DNA of 64,000 bases from Actinopolymorpha alba DSM 45243 (GCF_000373925.1 NZ_KB892753.1:32957-96956), one strand, 5' to 3'; counted from the stretch's first letter, positions 6,352-16,252 are shown. Program-made: numbers and translations. The notes: a model not told the origin generated them from the sequence alone.

Positions 6352-8142
6352 TCAGCGGTAGGCACGGGCCTGGAGTTCGAACAGATGCGCATATCTACCA
6401 GCTCGGGCGAGCAACTCCTCATGGGAGCCCATCTCTTCGACCTGCCCGTCATGGAGTACGACAATCAGGTCGGCCATGCGTACGGTCGAGAACCGATGTG
6501 ACACCAGCACGGTCACTCCACCGGACCGGTGCGCGGCTGCCTTCGACGCAGCCGTGAACCGCTCGAACAACGCGTGCTCCGCCTCCGGATCCAAGGCCGC
6601 GGTCGGCTCGTCGAGCAACAGGAGCAACGGCTCGTCGCGCATGAAGGCGCGCGCCAGGGCCAGCCGCTGCCACTGGCCGCCCGACAGCTCGTGCCCCTCG
6701 CTGAAATCCCTGCCCAGCTGGGTGTCCAGGCCGGACGGCAACCGCTCGACCACGGCCGTGGCGTCACCGCGTTCGAGCGCCTTCGCGACCGCGGCACGAT
6801 CTTTGATCCGGTCCACGTCGCCGACCCCGACGGTCTCGCGGGCTGTGAACGCGAAGCGCACGAAGTCCTGGAACCCCGCGGCCACCCGTGACCGCCATGC
6901 GGACGGGTCCATCGAGCGCAGATCGCGACCGTCAACAAGGACTTGCCCCTCGTCGGGGTCGTAGAGCCTCGCCAGGAGCTTGACCAGCGTCGACTTGCCC
7001 GCGCCATTCTCGCCCACCAGTGCCACGGTCGATCCGGCGGGCAAGGCCAGGTTGACGTCCTGGAGCGCCGGTCGATCAGTGCCTGGATAGAGAAAGGCGA
7101 CGTTCCGGAACTCGATGGCGGACCTGATCGCGGTCGGTGCCGGCTCCGTGCCGTCTCGCCAGCCATGAGTACGCGCGTACGTCCGGAGCCAGACGTAGTT
7201 GCCGAACAGCTTCGCCATCTGGACCAGGTTGTGGACACTGGCCGCGACACGGCCAGCCGCCTGGTCGACCTGAGGCGCGAGGAGGACGACGAGCGCCACG
7301 TCGCCGGCGGTCACCTGACCGCCGCGCGCCAGATAGACAACCCATCCGATCGCCGCGCCGTAGGCGAGCCCGAAGCCGAGCCGGATCAGCGCCTCGATCG
7401 CCGCGCCATTCCGTACCACCCGGCGTTGTTCGCGGAACCGCTGTCCGAACAGGTCCCCGATCCGATCAAGCAGGAACGTACCCAACCCGAAGACCCGGAG
7501 CTCCATGGCATGGGCAGGCGCCTCGACGACGCTCAGCAACCGGTCGGCGAGACGGAACTGCGGTGTCGTGCGTTCGACAACGGCGAAGAACATCCGGACG
7601 TTGACAACACGCGCCCACACCCGGAGCAGCGCCAACAACGGCAGCACCAGCAGCCCTGGATGCACCGACCACAGAAGGACGCCCACCGTGCTCACATTCG
7701 TGAGGGCGGTGACGGCGTACATCACGTGTCCCGCGCTCCACGTCATCTCCCGGGACTGCTGCTGGACCAGCGCGATCTTGTCGGCCAGGTCCGATCGCTC
7801 ATGGTGCGCGATTCCGGGGATCTTGGTCGTGAGGGCGAGCAGATCCGCATGGAGGCGCGCATCCACACGGTCGCTGAGCGTTGGCGTCAAGGCGTTGTTG
7901 ACAGCAAGTCCGGCAAAGGAAACCGCCAGGGCAACGGCGACAATCACCACGCCGGTGACGGACGTACCGCTTCCCACGCCGGTGAGACCGTCGACCAGCA
8001 GTTTCACGCCGTACGCCTGAAGCGGTGCGGCTGCGGCGGTCAGAACGACGACCAGAGTGTCGACAACCGCGAGGAGCGGCGCCGCCTTGAACGCCGTCGA
8101 CAGGCACAGGCGCAGGGCCAGCAAGCTGTTACGCATCGACAT
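6352..8142 (-). CDS. ABC exporter half-transporter (permease fused to ATPase), 1
   Basis: The 596-residue product has an N-terminal six-helix exporter domain (about 1-330) and a C-terminal nucleotide-binding domain: Walker A GENGAGKST, signature LSGGQWQR, Walker B LLLLLDEPTAALD and switch His in VLVSHRF. The start is ATG 8142 (or ATG 8136 two codons later); both lie inside the end of the upstream ABC gene, so the two are translationally coupled by an 8-14 base overlap. Together they should form a heterodimeric exporter. The wording of the signature is common in exporters of peptides or secondary metabolites in actinobacteria; no substrate gene is seen beside them. Confidence 0.9.
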   Translation of the reverse strand: MSMRNSLLALRLCLSTAFKAAPLLAVVDTLVVVLTAAAAPLQAYGVKLLVDGLTGVGSGTSVTGVVIVAVALAVSFAGLAVNNALTPTLSDRVDARLHADLLALTTKIPGIAHHERSDLADKIALVQQQSREMTWSAGHVMYAVTALTNVSTVGVLLWSVHPGLLVLPLLALLRVWARVVNVRMFFAVVERTTPQFRLADRLLSVVEAPAHAMELRVFGLGTFLLDRIGDLFGQRFREQRRVVRNGAAIEALIRLGFGLAYGAAIGWVVYLARGGQVTAGDVALVVLLAPQVDQAAGRVAASVHNLVQMAKLFGNYVWLRTYARTHGWRDGTEPAPTAIRSAIEFRNVAFLYPGTDRPALQDVNLALPAGSTVALVGENGAGKSTLVKLLARLYDPDEGQVLVDGRDLRSMDPSAWRSRVAAGFQDFVRFAFTARETVGVGDVDRIKDRAAVAKALERGDATAVVERLPSGLDTQLGRDFSEGHELSGGQWQRLALARAFMRDEPLLLLLDEPTAALDPEAEHALFERFTAASKAAAHRSGGVTVLVSHRFSTVRMADLIVVLHDGQVEEMGSHEELLARAGRYAHLFELQARAYR

Positions 8143-9994
8143 CACCGCTCGCCGTGAGATACCGGTCGGCCTGGAGCCGGAACATCGTGGCGTACCGCCC
8201 ACCCAGGCGAAGGAGCTGGTCGTGGTTGCCCTGTTCGACAATGCGACCGGCTTCCAGCACACAGATCCGATCCGCGTCGCGGACCACCGAGAAGCGGTGC
8301 GAGATGATCAGCGAGGTGACCCCACCCGTCAGCTCGAGATAGCGATCCACCAATTCGGCCTCGGCACGCACGTCGAGCGCGGCTGCCGGCTCGTCCAACA
8401 CCAGGACACCAGCGCCGGCCTGCACGGCGAACAACGCGCGGGCCAACGCGATCCGTTGCCACTGGCCACCCGACAGCTCGGCACCACCGTCGAAACTCTT
8501 GTCCAACAAGGTGTCCCAGCCATCGCCGAGGCCCTGCACCACCTCCGTGATGGCCGCTCGGCGCGCGACCACCTCAAGCGCCTCCCTGTCGTCTCGACGC
8601 TCGACGGCGCCGAGGCTGACATTCTCAGCGGCAGACAATGGAAAGTGAACGAAATCCTGGACGATCGCCGCGATCCGGCGTTGCCACGCGCCCAGTGCCG
8701 CGGGGTCCAAGGAGGCGAGATCCACACCGTCGACGGTGATCCGCCCACTCGTGGGTTGGTAACAACCCGCGAGCAGCTTGACGAGCGTGGACTTTCCGGC
8801 GCCGTTGACGCCCACCAGCGCCACTGACTCCCCCGCGACGATCTCGAGATCGAGGTCGTGCAAGACATCGCGATCCTGTCCGGGATAACGGAAGCTCACC
8901 CCCTCGAACCTGATGCTCGCCGTTGGCATCGCCCCGATCTCGTTGTCCTGACCACCCGGTCCTTCTCGACCACCCGCTCTCTCTCGACTGGCAGCCGACG
9001 GCGGCTCGGGCTCCGGGTGGCGGGCGGCGATGAGAGCGGGTAAGCCCACGAGCCTGTCGTACGCCGCACGTCCCCGCCGGAGCGTCGAGACCCCCTGAGC
9101 ACCGTGGGAGACGCCGACCCGAAGGATCGCGGGAATAGCAGCGGCGGCGTCAGCCAACGGCAGCCGACCATCCACAGCCGCGCGACCCGCGAGCACCACG
9201 GCCGCGACCAGCATGACCACGTGTCCCGCATACACGACACCACTGCGCAGGGCATGGCCGCGGCGGGTACGCCAAACCGGCGCCAGCGCGGCCGTCACCT
9301 CGTCGAGATACCGCCTGCCCAGCCAGTCGGCCAACCCGAACACCCGCAACTCCTTGGTCGCCGTGAGCATGCCGAGGTTGAAGACGTACGTGGCCTTCCG
9401 CTGTCCCTCGATACGCCGGGTCCGCTCGGCGTTCTCCTTCGCCAGAAGACCGGTGAAATACCACTCCACCAGGACGGTCGACGCCACCAGAGCGAGCGCC
9501 ACCCACCAGGAGAACACCGCGCCGACCAGGGCGGCGGAACCAATGAGCGTGAGCCTGACGGGGAGGAGCATCGAGAGCCCCCAGATCCCAGCCTGTGGTG
9601 CGAAGTCGCCTTTCCCCTGCGCGCGTTCCATCTCGTCCCGGACAACGGGATCCTCCGCGGCCGCGATCCGCCGGGGATGCAGCAGCGCCCTGCCCACGCG
9701 CAGCGGGACGTCACGGTCAACGAGGTTGACGAGGTTGCGGACCGCCACATCCGTGACCACCGGCAGCATCGATTGGAGAACGAACACACCAATGAGCGCG
9801 GCGATGAGAAACGAGAACCGCGCCGCCGGCATGGCGCCAACCTCATTGGCGACAACGGCGGGTATCGCCCCCACGACCTGACCCGTGAGATAGGTGAGCA
9901 GGACCGCGAATCCCGCTGACGCCGCACACGCGAGCACCGTCAGCGTCGTACTGCCGCGAGAAAGACTGAAGGCATACCGCGCCATGGTCCACAT
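8129..9994 (-). CDS. ABC exporter half-transporter (permease fused to ATPase), 2
   Basis: This 621-residue product is the partner of the next gene: six hydrophobic helices in the first 320 residues, then a linker rich in Arg, Gly and Glu, then an ATPase domain with Walker A GVNGAGKST, signature LSGGQWQR, Walker B VLVLDEPAAALD and switch His in LIISHRF. Both ATPase sites of the pair look intact. ATG 9994 is chosen because GGAGG lies 9 bases upstream. It is the first gene of the two-gene unit. Confidence 0.9.
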   Translation of the reverse strand: MWTMARYAFSLSRGSTTLTVLACAASAGFAVLLTYLTGQVVGAIPAVVANEVGAMPAARFSFLIAALIGVFVLQSMLPVVTDVAVRNLVNLVDRDVPLRVGRALLHPRRIAAAEDPVVRDEMERAQGKGDFAPQAGIWGLSMLLPVRLTLIGSAALVGAVFSWWVALALVASTVLVEWYFTGLLAKENAERTRRIEGQRKATYVFNLGMLTATKELRVFGLADWLGRRYLDEVTAALAPVWRTRRGHALRSGVVYAGHVVMLVAAVVLAGRAAVDGRLPLADAAAAIPAILRVGVSHGAQGVSTLRRGRAAYDRLVGLPALIAARHPEPEPPSAASRERAGGREGPGGQDNEIGAMPTASIRFEGVSFRYPGQDRDVLHDLDLEIVAGESVALVGVNGAGKSTLVKLLAGCYQPTSGRITVDGVDLASLDPAALGAWQRRIAAIVQDFVHFPLSAAENVSLGAVERRDDREALEVVARRAAITEVVQGLGDGWDTLLDKSFDGGAELSGGQWQRIALARALFAVQAGAGVLVLDEPAAALDVRAEAELVDRYLELTGGVTSLIISHRFSVVRDADRICVLEAGRIVEQGNHDQLLRLGGRYATMFRLQADRYLTASGDVDA

Positions 9995-10099
9995 GGCAGA
10001 ACACCTCCCGGCGGGGTTCGGCGAGGCCGCCGATCGTAAGGGAAACCACCCCCACGAAGGCCCTCGACAACGGACCGTCTTCGGCAGAGAACGCGACCC

Positions 10100-10663
10100 T
10101 CAGGCCCGGAACCTCCGCGCCACCGCCAGACCCACCGCCGCCAGCAACACCACCGGCGCCACCACGACCAACGATGCCGCAGGTGGGAACGGCAGAACCA
10201 CGACGACCGCCAGCACAACCGCGCCCACCACGGCGGATGCCAGCACCGGAGTCAGGGTCCGCACCCAGCCGGCCAGTCGGGGTACGTCAGCGCTGGCACC
10301 GTCCCCGTCCGGATCGTCGCCTTCGCCCGCGAGTTCGTCGGCCAACTCCACAAGCAGCAGGTATCCCACGACGAGCAGCCCGATCACCGCGGCGGTCGGG
10401 GCTGAGAGGCGGTGCGCGTCCGCGGCGAGGAGGACGCCCACGACCATCGCCAGTAGCGAGATCGGCGTCCACCAGGGAAAGCCGCGCAGCAGCCATCCGA
10501 GCACGACGCCCAACGCGGCGACGGCACCCACCCAGCGTGCGTCGGCGGGTACGACGGCCACCGTCACCGCGGCGAGCGAGAGCCCGCACCCCAAGGCCAC
10601 GGCACGGACCACCTCAGCGCTCACCCGTCGCTCCCGCGCGCCAGCCCGCCCCTCCGCGCTCAC
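10100..10663 (-). CDS. Small multi-pass membrane protein, last gene of the MoxR/DUF58 operon
   Basis: 187 residues with five or six hydrophobic segments in two blocks, separated by an acidic loop (ELAGEGDDPDGDGAS). I do not recognise a family. GTG 10663 overlaps the TGA of the DUF58 gene by four bases (GTGA), so it is read by translational coupling; the longer open frame upstream is only the antisense-like shadow of DUF58. The position suggests a membrane partner of the MoxR/DUF58 system. Confidence 0.72.
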   Translation of the reverse strand: MSAEGRAGARERRVSAEVVRAVALGCGLSLAAVTVAVVPADARWVGAVAALGVVLGWLLRGFPWWTPISLLAMVVGVLLAADAHRLSAPTAAVIGLLVVGYLLLVELADELAGEGDDPDGDGASADVPRLAGWVRTLTPVLASAVVGAVVLAVVVVLPFPPAASLVVVAPVVLLAAVGLAVARRFRA

Positions 10664-12024
10664 CGGCCACCCCTCAGCAGCGGTTCCAGACGGACCCGAT
10701 CCAGTGGTACGCCGTCCTGCTCGTCCCACCTGAGCACCGTCACCCCCATTGCCTCGAGACCGTGGACCAGCACCTCCCGGTCCAGCCGCCACAGCCGCAA
10801 CGCGAGCCGTGCCTCGCGATCCTCACCCGCCGGCGGCTCCACGGGAAGGACGTCGACCACGACCACCGGATGCCCACGTTCGCGAAGGTCCCGGATCGCC
10901 TCGACCACCCGTCCGTCGAGCAATGGAGTAAAGACGAACGCCAGTGCGCCCGGCGGGGGCGCCTGTCGCGGCAGCCGGTTCAGGTCTGGGTCGACGTAGC
11001 TGTTGTCCCGGCGGGAGGCCAGCAGCGTCTCGACGATCCGGTAGTACTGCCGCAGCCCGACGTCTGGTGAGAGCCAGCGCAGCGCCCCACCGAGCGCGAC
11101 CACGCCCACCCGGTCGGCGTACCGCAGGTACGCCTGCACCACGGCGGCCGCACCCCGCACGCCGAGGTCAAGGCTCGACCGGCCGAACAACCCCACGTCC
11201 ACGGTCGTGTCGACGACCGCCACGATGTCCGCGGCCCGCTCCGCCGCGAACTCGTTGACGTACAACTCGCCGCGCCGGCTGCTCACCGGCCAGTTGATCC
11301 GGCGGACGGCGTCGCCGGGCGCGAACGCCCGCAGCCCGGCGAACTCCACCCCGGCGCCCGCCCGGCGGGCCACGTGGCTGCCGACCCGCGCCAACAGCAT
11401 CGGGGGTACGGCGATGTCGCGGGCGCGGGCCGGCGGTGGGAAGACCGTCAGCTCAGACAGGGTGAGTTCGGCGGTTCCGACGTAGCCCCATCCCCGCGTG
11501 CGGACCCGCAGATGGAGCGGCCCCAGTCGCCAGCGGCCCCAGCGCCCCACCCGGACCGTCCAGGTCCGGGCGTACTCGGCGACGCCGAACGCCGAGTCCC
11601 GGCGGCCCTCCTCCACGTCGAACAACGCCGACGCCACGACCCGCGGGTTCCGGTCGCCCTCGCCCACCTCGTTCAGCGCGCCCTCCGACCCCACAGCCGT
11701 TGGCAGGGCCAGCTCCAGCCCGATGCCACCCAACTCCGCCTCGGCCCGCACCCGCACGGCGATCTCGATCGCGTCCTGCTCGAAACACCGCAGCTCCGAA
11801 ACCGTGGCCGTGACCATGACCGTCTCGGGCCGGGGCTGCCGCAGCGCCACCACGACCGCGAGCAGGCACGGCGCCGCCACGACGATCGGCTCGGGCCGGG
11901 CCGTCAGCACACCCGCGACTACCGCGAGGATCCCGACCGCTGCGAGCCGGCGGGCCAGCCGGCTCATCCTCCAGTGCGGTCTGGCCTCGAGGGAGCTGAG
12001 CGGTCGGGCGGCCGGTGTCGTCAT
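10660..12024 (-). CDS. DUF58-domain protein
   Basis: The 454-residue protein has two hydrophobic helices near the N-terminus (about 25-60), then an immunoglobulin-like segment and a DUF58/von Willebrand-type region. The family marker GDAVRRINWPVSSRRGELYV-like block is present around residue 240, followed by the MIDAS-like segment VAVVDTTVDVG. DUF58 proteins are membrane-bound partners of MoxR ATPases, probably acting in maturation of extracellular or envelope complexes. The ATG at 12024 overlaps the MoxR stop by four bases (ATGA). Confidence 0.85.
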   Translation of the reverse strand: MTTPAARPLSSLEARPHWRMSRLARRLAAVGILAVVAGVLTARPEPIVVAAPCLLAVVVALRQPRPETVMVTATVSELRCFEQDAIEIAVRVRAEAELGGIGLELALPTAVGSEGALNEVGEGDRNPRVVASALFDVEEGRRDSAFGVAEYARTWTVRVGRWGRWRLGPLHLRVRTRGWGYVGTAELTLSELTVFPPPARARDIAVPPMLLARVGSHVARRAGAGVEFAGLRAFAPGDAVRRINWPVSSRRGELYVNEFAAERAADIVAVVDTTVDVGLFGRSSLDLGVRGAAAVVQAYLRYADRVGVVALGGALRWLSPDVGLRQYYRIVETLLASRRDNSYVDPDLNRLPRQAPPPGALAFVFTPLLDGRVVEAIRDLRERGHPVVVVDVLPVEPPAGEDREARLALRLWRLDREVLVHGLEAMGVTVLRWDEQDGVPLDRVRLEPLLRGGR

Positions 12025-13031
12025 CGGGGTACGCCGGACCGCTCGGCGAGCCGGTCCTCCAACCCCACCTGCGTGGGCGGTGTGGGTACCCCCGCCAGCA
12101 CCTCAGCGACGACATCCTCGCCCGACACCCGGCGGACCCAGAGCTCGGGCCGGAGCACGAGCCGGTGCCCGAGCGCTGCCGGCGCCACCTGCTTGACGTC
12201 CTCGGGCGTGACGTAGTCGCGGCCGGCGAGCACAGCCGCACCGCGCGCCAGGTGGGTCACGGCGAACGTGCCGCGTGGGCTCGCGCCGACCTGCGCCTTC
12301 GCGTGCTCGCGGGTGGCGCGGACGATCGCCACGATGTACGCCAGCACGTCGTCGTGCACCTCGACCTGCTCCAGCGACTCCGTCATGGCGAGGAGCTCCG
12401 CGGCGTCGACGACCTGCGTGAGGGCCGGCGGTGCCGTACCCCGGTCAAGGCGGCGGCGCACCATGTCGGCCTCGAGTTCGGCGGACAGATAGCCGAGTCT
12501 GGTACGAAGGACGAACCGGTCCAGCTGTGCCTCCGGCAGCGGATAGGTTCCTTCGTACTCAATCGGGTTCTGCGTCGCGAGCACCACGAACGGCGCCGGC
12601 AGCGGCCGGGTCACCCCCTCCACGGAGACCTGGCGTTCCTCCATCGCCTCCAGGAGCGCGGCCTGTGTCTTGGGTGGCGTCCGGTTGATCTCGTCCGCGA
12701 GCAGGAGCTGGGTAAAGACCGGCCCTTCCCGGAACGCGAACTCGCCGGTCTTCTGGTTGTAGATCGACGCGCCGGTCAGGTCCTGCGGCAACAGGTCCGG
12801 CGTGAACTGCACCCGGCCGAACCCGAGGCCGAGCACCCGCGCGAAGGACCGCGCCAGCATCGTCTTGCCGAGCCCGGGCAGGTCCTCGAGTAGGACGTGT
12901 CCACCGGCCAGGATCCCGAGCAGCACGAGGGTGAGCGGCGCACGCTTGCCGACGATCACCCGCTCCATCTCGTCGAGGACGGCCACCGCCCGGTCGCGGG
13001 TCTGGCGCGGGGTCATCGTCGTGACGGTCAT
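12021..13031 (-). CDS. MoxR-family AAA+ ATPase
   Basis: 336 residues: AAA+ core with Walker A LPGLGKTMLA (about residue 50), Walker B LLLADEIN (about 110), sensor 1 VLATQNP and the MoxR C-terminal lid (SPRGTFAVTHLARGAAVLAG). MoxR proteins are chaperone-like ATPases that insert cofactors or remodel DUF58/VWA partners. ATG 13031 gives the normal family length and overlaps the previous gene's TGA by four bases; in-frame sequence further upstream is antisense noise. Confidence 0.93.
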   Translation of the reverse strand: MTVTTMTPRQTRDRAVAVLDEMERVIVGKRAPLTLVLLGILAGGHVLLEDLPGLGKTMLARSFARVLGLGFGRVQFTPDLLPQDLTGASIYNQKTGEFAFREGPVFTQLLLADEINRTPPKTQAALLEAMEERQVSVEGVTRPLPAPFVVLATQNPIEYEGTYPLPEAQLDRFVLRTRLGYLSAELEADMVRRRLDRGTAPPALTQVVDAAELLAMTESLEQVEVHDDVLAYIVAIVRATREHAKAQVGASPRGTFAVTHLARGAAVLAGRDYVTPEDVKQVAPAALGHRLVLRPELWVRRVSGEDVVAEVLAGVPTPPTQVGLEDRLAERSGVPR

Positions 13032-13669
13032 GGTCGTCCTTCCGGTCCGGGTGCTGGCGCAGGTGGAGACAGTCGCTCGATCGCGGTGACCAGGCGCTCG
13101 ATGTCTGGTACGTCGAGACCGGGAGCCCCGCGGTCGTTGGACCTCGGCTGGTCGGGTGCGAGGACGGTCCATGCCTCCTCGCCGAGCGCGCGGCGGGCGG
13201 CCTCGGGGTCGCGTGCCAGGTCGATACCGTGGCCCTCGGCGAGCCGGACGGTCGCGGCCGCGACCAGCCGCCTCCGCAGACCGACGTCGAAGTCCCGCCG
13301 CGAGAACCTCGCCCAGGCCAGATCGCTCACCACCTGGTCGTACGACGGAAAGAGCCCCGCAGGGTGCCGCCGGGTCCGTCGCCACCGGCTCAGCCATCGC
13401 GGCAGTCGCGGCCTCCGCACCGACCGCAACGGTCCCGCCGAGCGCAGCCGCTGGCCCCACCGCCTCCCCAACCGGCGCAGCCACGCGGGCGGGCGCAGCC
13501 ACCCCGACCAGCGGCGTACGCGGGACCGGCCCGGGCCCTCGAGGTGGATCAGCAGGCCCGCCAGCTCGTTGACCGCGAGGACGGTGAGGCCGAGAAGCAG
13601 GCCGCTCAGTCCCTGGGTCACCGTCGCGAGGATGAGCAGCAGTGCCACCAGCAGGCGGAGTTGTCTCAC
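13028..13669 (-). CDS. Hypothetical membrane-anchored protein of the MoxR operon
   Basis: 213 residues. The first 45 form two hydrophobic helices, followed by an extremely Arg/Trp/Pro-rich stretch (about 48-105) and a soluble C-terminal helical part. I do not recognise the family; genes of this kind with two N-terminal helices often sit between DUF4129 and moxR in actinobacteria. Both ends show 4-base overlaps (ATGA) with neighbours, so it is certainly expressed in the operon. Confidence 0.75.
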   Translation of the reverse strand: MRQLRLLVALLLILATVTQGLSGLLLGLTVLAVNELAGLLIHLEGPGRSRVRRWSGWLRPPAWLRRLGRRWGQRLRSAGPLRSVRRPRLPRWLSRWRRTRRHPAGLFPSYDQVVSDLAWARFSRRDFDVGLRRRLVAAATVRLAEGHGIDLARDPEAARRALGEEAWTVLAPDQPRSNDRGAPGLDVPDIERLVTAIERLSPPAPAPGPEGRP

Positions 13670-14619
13670 CCGCCCGCCTCCGGTGTCGAACGTGTCGAAC
13701 GCGCACCCGTGGCAGTGTCCGAACCAGCCGCCGCCCGAAGCTCTTCCTCCAGCTTCTGGAGTGCCGCCAGCGCGTCCGACCGGGCCGATGCGGGGAGTTC
13801 GCGGCTGGAGAAGCGTGCCTGGCGGAAGAGTTCGGTGAGGTCGCGGACCGCCACCGCGCCCGATGGCCCGAGGAGCCCCGCCTCCCGAGAACGCTCGAGC
13901 AGGTCGGTGGGTGTGTCGGCGAGGTTTCGCACGAGTCCGAGGTCGCCGAGGGTGCGTTCCATCGCGGCGTACGCCCCGATCACCGCGACCCGCGGCGCGT
14001 CGAGCTCGGCCAGTGCGGCCCGCCCGGCGGCGACGACCTGGCGTACCTGCTCGGGGCTGGGACTGTCATCGCCCTTCGCGCCGGCGGCCGCCGCTGCCCG
14101 GCGAGAGAGGAGGACGATCGCGACGATGGCGAGCGTGAGCACGAACCCCGCGCCGATCGCGACCGGCCACGACCAGGCGGGCGCGTCATACCTCCAGCCA
14201 TCGGGCGCGGCCGGTGAGGCTGTGCCACCCGGTGACGGAGTCGGCGGGGTCGGAGTAGGCACGGGTCGAGCGCCGCTGCCGAAGGATTCCCTGATCCGGT
14301 CGCGGTTCTGGAACAGCAAGACGACCGCGACGAGGAAGAGGATGCCCTGGATGACGACGGCGAGCGGGCTGGTGCGGGACCGCCGCCTCGGGGGCGGACC
14401 GCCACCGCGACCGGTCAGGACCGCCACCACGGTGAACGCGAGTCCGATTCCCACCAGGACACCGACAATCGGGCCGATCACGTCGACCGACAGTGACTGG
14501 CTGCCGAGGGGCGTGCGTTCCTGCCATCCCAGACCGAGGGCGCCCACCGCCAGGAGAGCCACGACGATGGCGACCGTGCCTGCCGCTGTGTATCTGCCGA
14601 AGCTCCAACGCTTACGCAC
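13666..14619 (-). CDS. DUF4129-like membrane protein, first gene of the MoxR operon
   Basis: 317 residues with helices at about 10-30, 40-62, 90-106 and 150-175 and a cytoplasmic C-terminal domain holding AVIGAYAAMERTLGDLG and LTELFRQARFSSRELP, which match the DUF4129 pattern (A-Y-x-x-M-E-x-x-L ... A-R-F-S). DUF4129 is often fused to transglutaminase-like domains in MoxR/DUF58 clusters; no such enzyme is here. It heads the five-gene operon. Confidence 0.8.
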   Translation of the reverse strand: MRKRWSFGRYTAAGTVAIVVALLAVGALGLGWQERTPLGSQSLSVDVIGPIVGVLVGIGLAFTVVAVLTGRGGGPPPRRRSRTSPLAVVIQGILFLVAVVLLFQNRDRIRESFGSGARPVPTPTPPTPSPGGTASPAAPDGWRYDAPAWSWPVAIGAGFVLTLAIVAIVLLSRRAAAAAGAKGDDSPSPEQVRQVVAAGRAALAELDAPRVAVIGAYAAMERTLGDLGLVRNLADTPTDLLERSREAGLLGPSGAVAVRDLTELFRQARFSSRELPASARSDALAALQKLEEELRAAAGSDTATGARSTRSTPEAGG

Positions 14620-14958
14620 GGTCGCCCCTCCATCCCCGGGCGCGCCTTGGCGGTCACTCTATGGGGTCATAGTCGGTGAATACAGCGGTAAAAGGTACCG
14701 ATTCGGCAACGGAATGGGGGTACTTTCACGGATTGTCAGGATCTGGTCGGGCCGAGCGCCTTGACCCGCCACCCACCGTGTCGATCGTGGTCTCCGGCGG
14801 CAGTGCCGACGGACCAGGGGGTGCCAGCGACTGTGCGCCGGCGACGCACGCAGGACGAAACGCGCACCACACAAAAGTGTGGCGGCCCCGTCCCCTTCGG
14901 GATGGAGCCGCCACACTGCCTGTCTGATTATCCGAGTTGCTTTGAGGACCGAATCGGC
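14620..14958. other. 339-base gap between the MoxR operon and bldC
   Basis: It holds the promoter region of the MoxR operon, an AT-richer patch at about 14660-14740 where no convincing -35/-10 pair could be fixed, and the terminator of bldC at 14877-14916. No gene is supported. Confidence 0.6.
14877..14916 (-). terminator. Rho-independent terminator of bldC
   Basis: GTGTGGCGGC (14877-14886) pairs with GCCGCCACAC (14907-14916), with an inner stem around a CTTCGG loop. On the minus strand the hairpin is followed by TTTTGTGT, and it begins 43 bases after the bldC stop. Confidence 0.82.
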
Positions 14959-15177
14959 TTAGCGGCCCTCAGCTCCCCCACGTTGTTCGGGGAGCACGCC
15001 AGCAAGCAGCGCGCGCACCTCGGACTCACGGTAACGCCGGTGTCCCCCCAGCGTCCGGATCGAGCTGAGCTTGCCGGCCTTGGCCCACCGGGTCACCGTC
15101 TTGGGGTCAACCCGGAACATGGCCGCGACCTCTGCCGGCGTTAGCAGAGACTCGGTCTCCGGCGTACGTGTCGTCAT
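14959..15177 (-). CDS. bldC: BldC, MerR-like developmental transcription regulator
   Basis: The 72-residue product is almost entirely the BldC winged-helix domain: LLTPAEVAAMFRVDPKTVTRW, then the wing segment IRTLGGHRRYRESEVRALL. BldC is a small MerR-type protein without an effector domain; in Streptomyces it holds back the onset of development by binding cooperatively to direct repeats. ATG 15177 has GGAGGAGG 5-7 bases upstream and gives the family length (68 residues in S. coelicolor). Gene order with the neighbouring hypothetical gene and the amino-acid dehydrogenase is as in Streptomyces, which supports orthology. Confidence 0.95.
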   Translation of the reverse strand: MTTRTPETESLLTPAEVAAMFRVDPKTVTRWAKAGKLSSIRTLGGHRRYRESEVRALLAGVLPEQRGGAEGR

Positions 15178-15200
15178 GAGCGGCCTCCTCCACGAGAACC

Positions 15201-15218
15201 GGACGGTTAAGTCCGTCC
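15201..15218. promoter_or_regulatory. Inverted repeat in the bldC leader
   Basis: GGACGG-TTAAGT-CCGTCC is a perfect inverted repeat 24-41 bases before the bldC start and just upstream of its ribosome-binding site. It could be an operator or an RNA hairpin affecting translation; I cannot tell which. Confidence 0.4.
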
Positions 15219-15418
15219 CGCACCCTCCATTGGTGCATCGAATCCCTGTCCGAGAAAGAGAACTACCGGACAAACACCTCAAAGCGATCACGCCGCGTTA
15301 TGCATCCCCCACGTGACGTATCGGTGCGAGTCCTCCCTTTCTCCACGTGACTCACCGTAACCCGAATCCAGGGGTTCCGCCCAGATTTTCCAGAATTTCC
15401 CTGTCTCGGTCCGATGTT

Positions 15419-16252
15419 TCACGATGCGCGCTCCTTCACGCGCAGCGTCCACCACCGCTTCCGTAACCGGCGGTAGACGATCACTGCCTCCTCGTCGTTA
15501 CCCTGTGCTACCGCTTGAAGTGCGGCAGTGACATCCTTTGCGGATCGGTCCGCGGCAAGCACCTCCGGATCCATGAGCTGGACCAGTCCCCCGTAGTCCA
15601 GCTCCACCCAGGAGTGCGGATGGAACGTCTCGATCCATCGCCCCAGCTCCCTGAGCGGCTCGAGCTCCCAGTCGGGGTGTGCCCGCTTGAGCAGCCGATA
15701 GGCTCGGCCTACCCTGCGACGCGCCTCAACCATTGGCGTTCGGTACCGGAGTTCTCGCACCGGATCCATGGCGATACTGCGGTCCTCATCACCAAAGATG
15801 ACGAACCAAACCAGCGGAACGTGCCATCGAGCGGTGAGAATGTGGGGTACGGCGTCAGCAGGGCACGCCTCGTCCTGTAATGCCCCGAAATCCACGCGGT
15901 CCAACCCACCGGCCGGCAGGATGACCTGGAGCACGTGCTCGGGCAGCGACTCCATCAGGTCGGCGAGCGCCTGCCTGATGCGCAGGGCTGGTTCGTCGGG
16001 GCAGACGAGCAGCATTCCGTCCACTTCAAGGGTGTACGCCCGACTTTCCCCACCGACCGCCCCCAGGGGCAGGACCGGCAGGAGTGCCGCCAGCGCCTCC
16101 CGCTGCTCGGCCACGGCCAATGCCCCCGTCTGGGCGGGTTCGGGCACAGAAAGCCCGGCCTCCCCCGAGGAGCGCTCCCCCTCCGGGAGGGCCGCCAGCG
16201 GTTCATAGACCCGTAGGTAGCAGCAGTACGGCGCCACGACCGAAGTCCGCAT
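15419..16252 (-). CDS. Conserved actinobacterial hypothetical protein between bldC and vdh
   Basis: 277 residues. I recognise no enzymatic motif; the protein is soluble, with a C-terminal region rich in aromatic and basic residues ([15 protein letters not shown]). ATG 16252 begins the protein-like region; upstream codons would run into the divergent gene's leader. In S. coelicolor a gene of similar position (SCO4090) lies between vdh (SCO4089) and bldC (SCO4091), so I take this as its orthologue by synteny. Its function is unknown to me. Confidence 0.75.
   Translation of the reverse strand: MRTSVVAPYCCYLRVYEPLAALPEGERSSGEAGLSVPEPAQTGALAVAEQREALAALLPVLPLGAVGGESRAYTLEVDGMLLVCPDEPALRIRQALADLMESLPEHVLQVILPAGGLDRVDFGALQDEACPADAVPHILTARWHVPLVWFVIFGDEDRSIAMDPVRELRYRTPMVEARRRVGRAYRLLKRAHPDWELEPLRELGRWIETFHPHSWVELDYGGLVQLMDPEVLAADRSAKDVTAALQAVAQGNDEEAVIVYRRLRKRWWTLRVKERAS

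Noticed and set aside
8129..9994. Assigning the ABC pair to a specific peptide or antibiotic export function
   Set aside because: The signature motifs are generic for exporter half-transporters and no substrate gene is adjacent.
9843..10070. A small peptide gene upstream of the ABC exporter pair, perhaps a RiPP precursor
   Set aside because: The frame overlaps the ABC gene start, has no leader/core pattern and no modifying enzyme is near.
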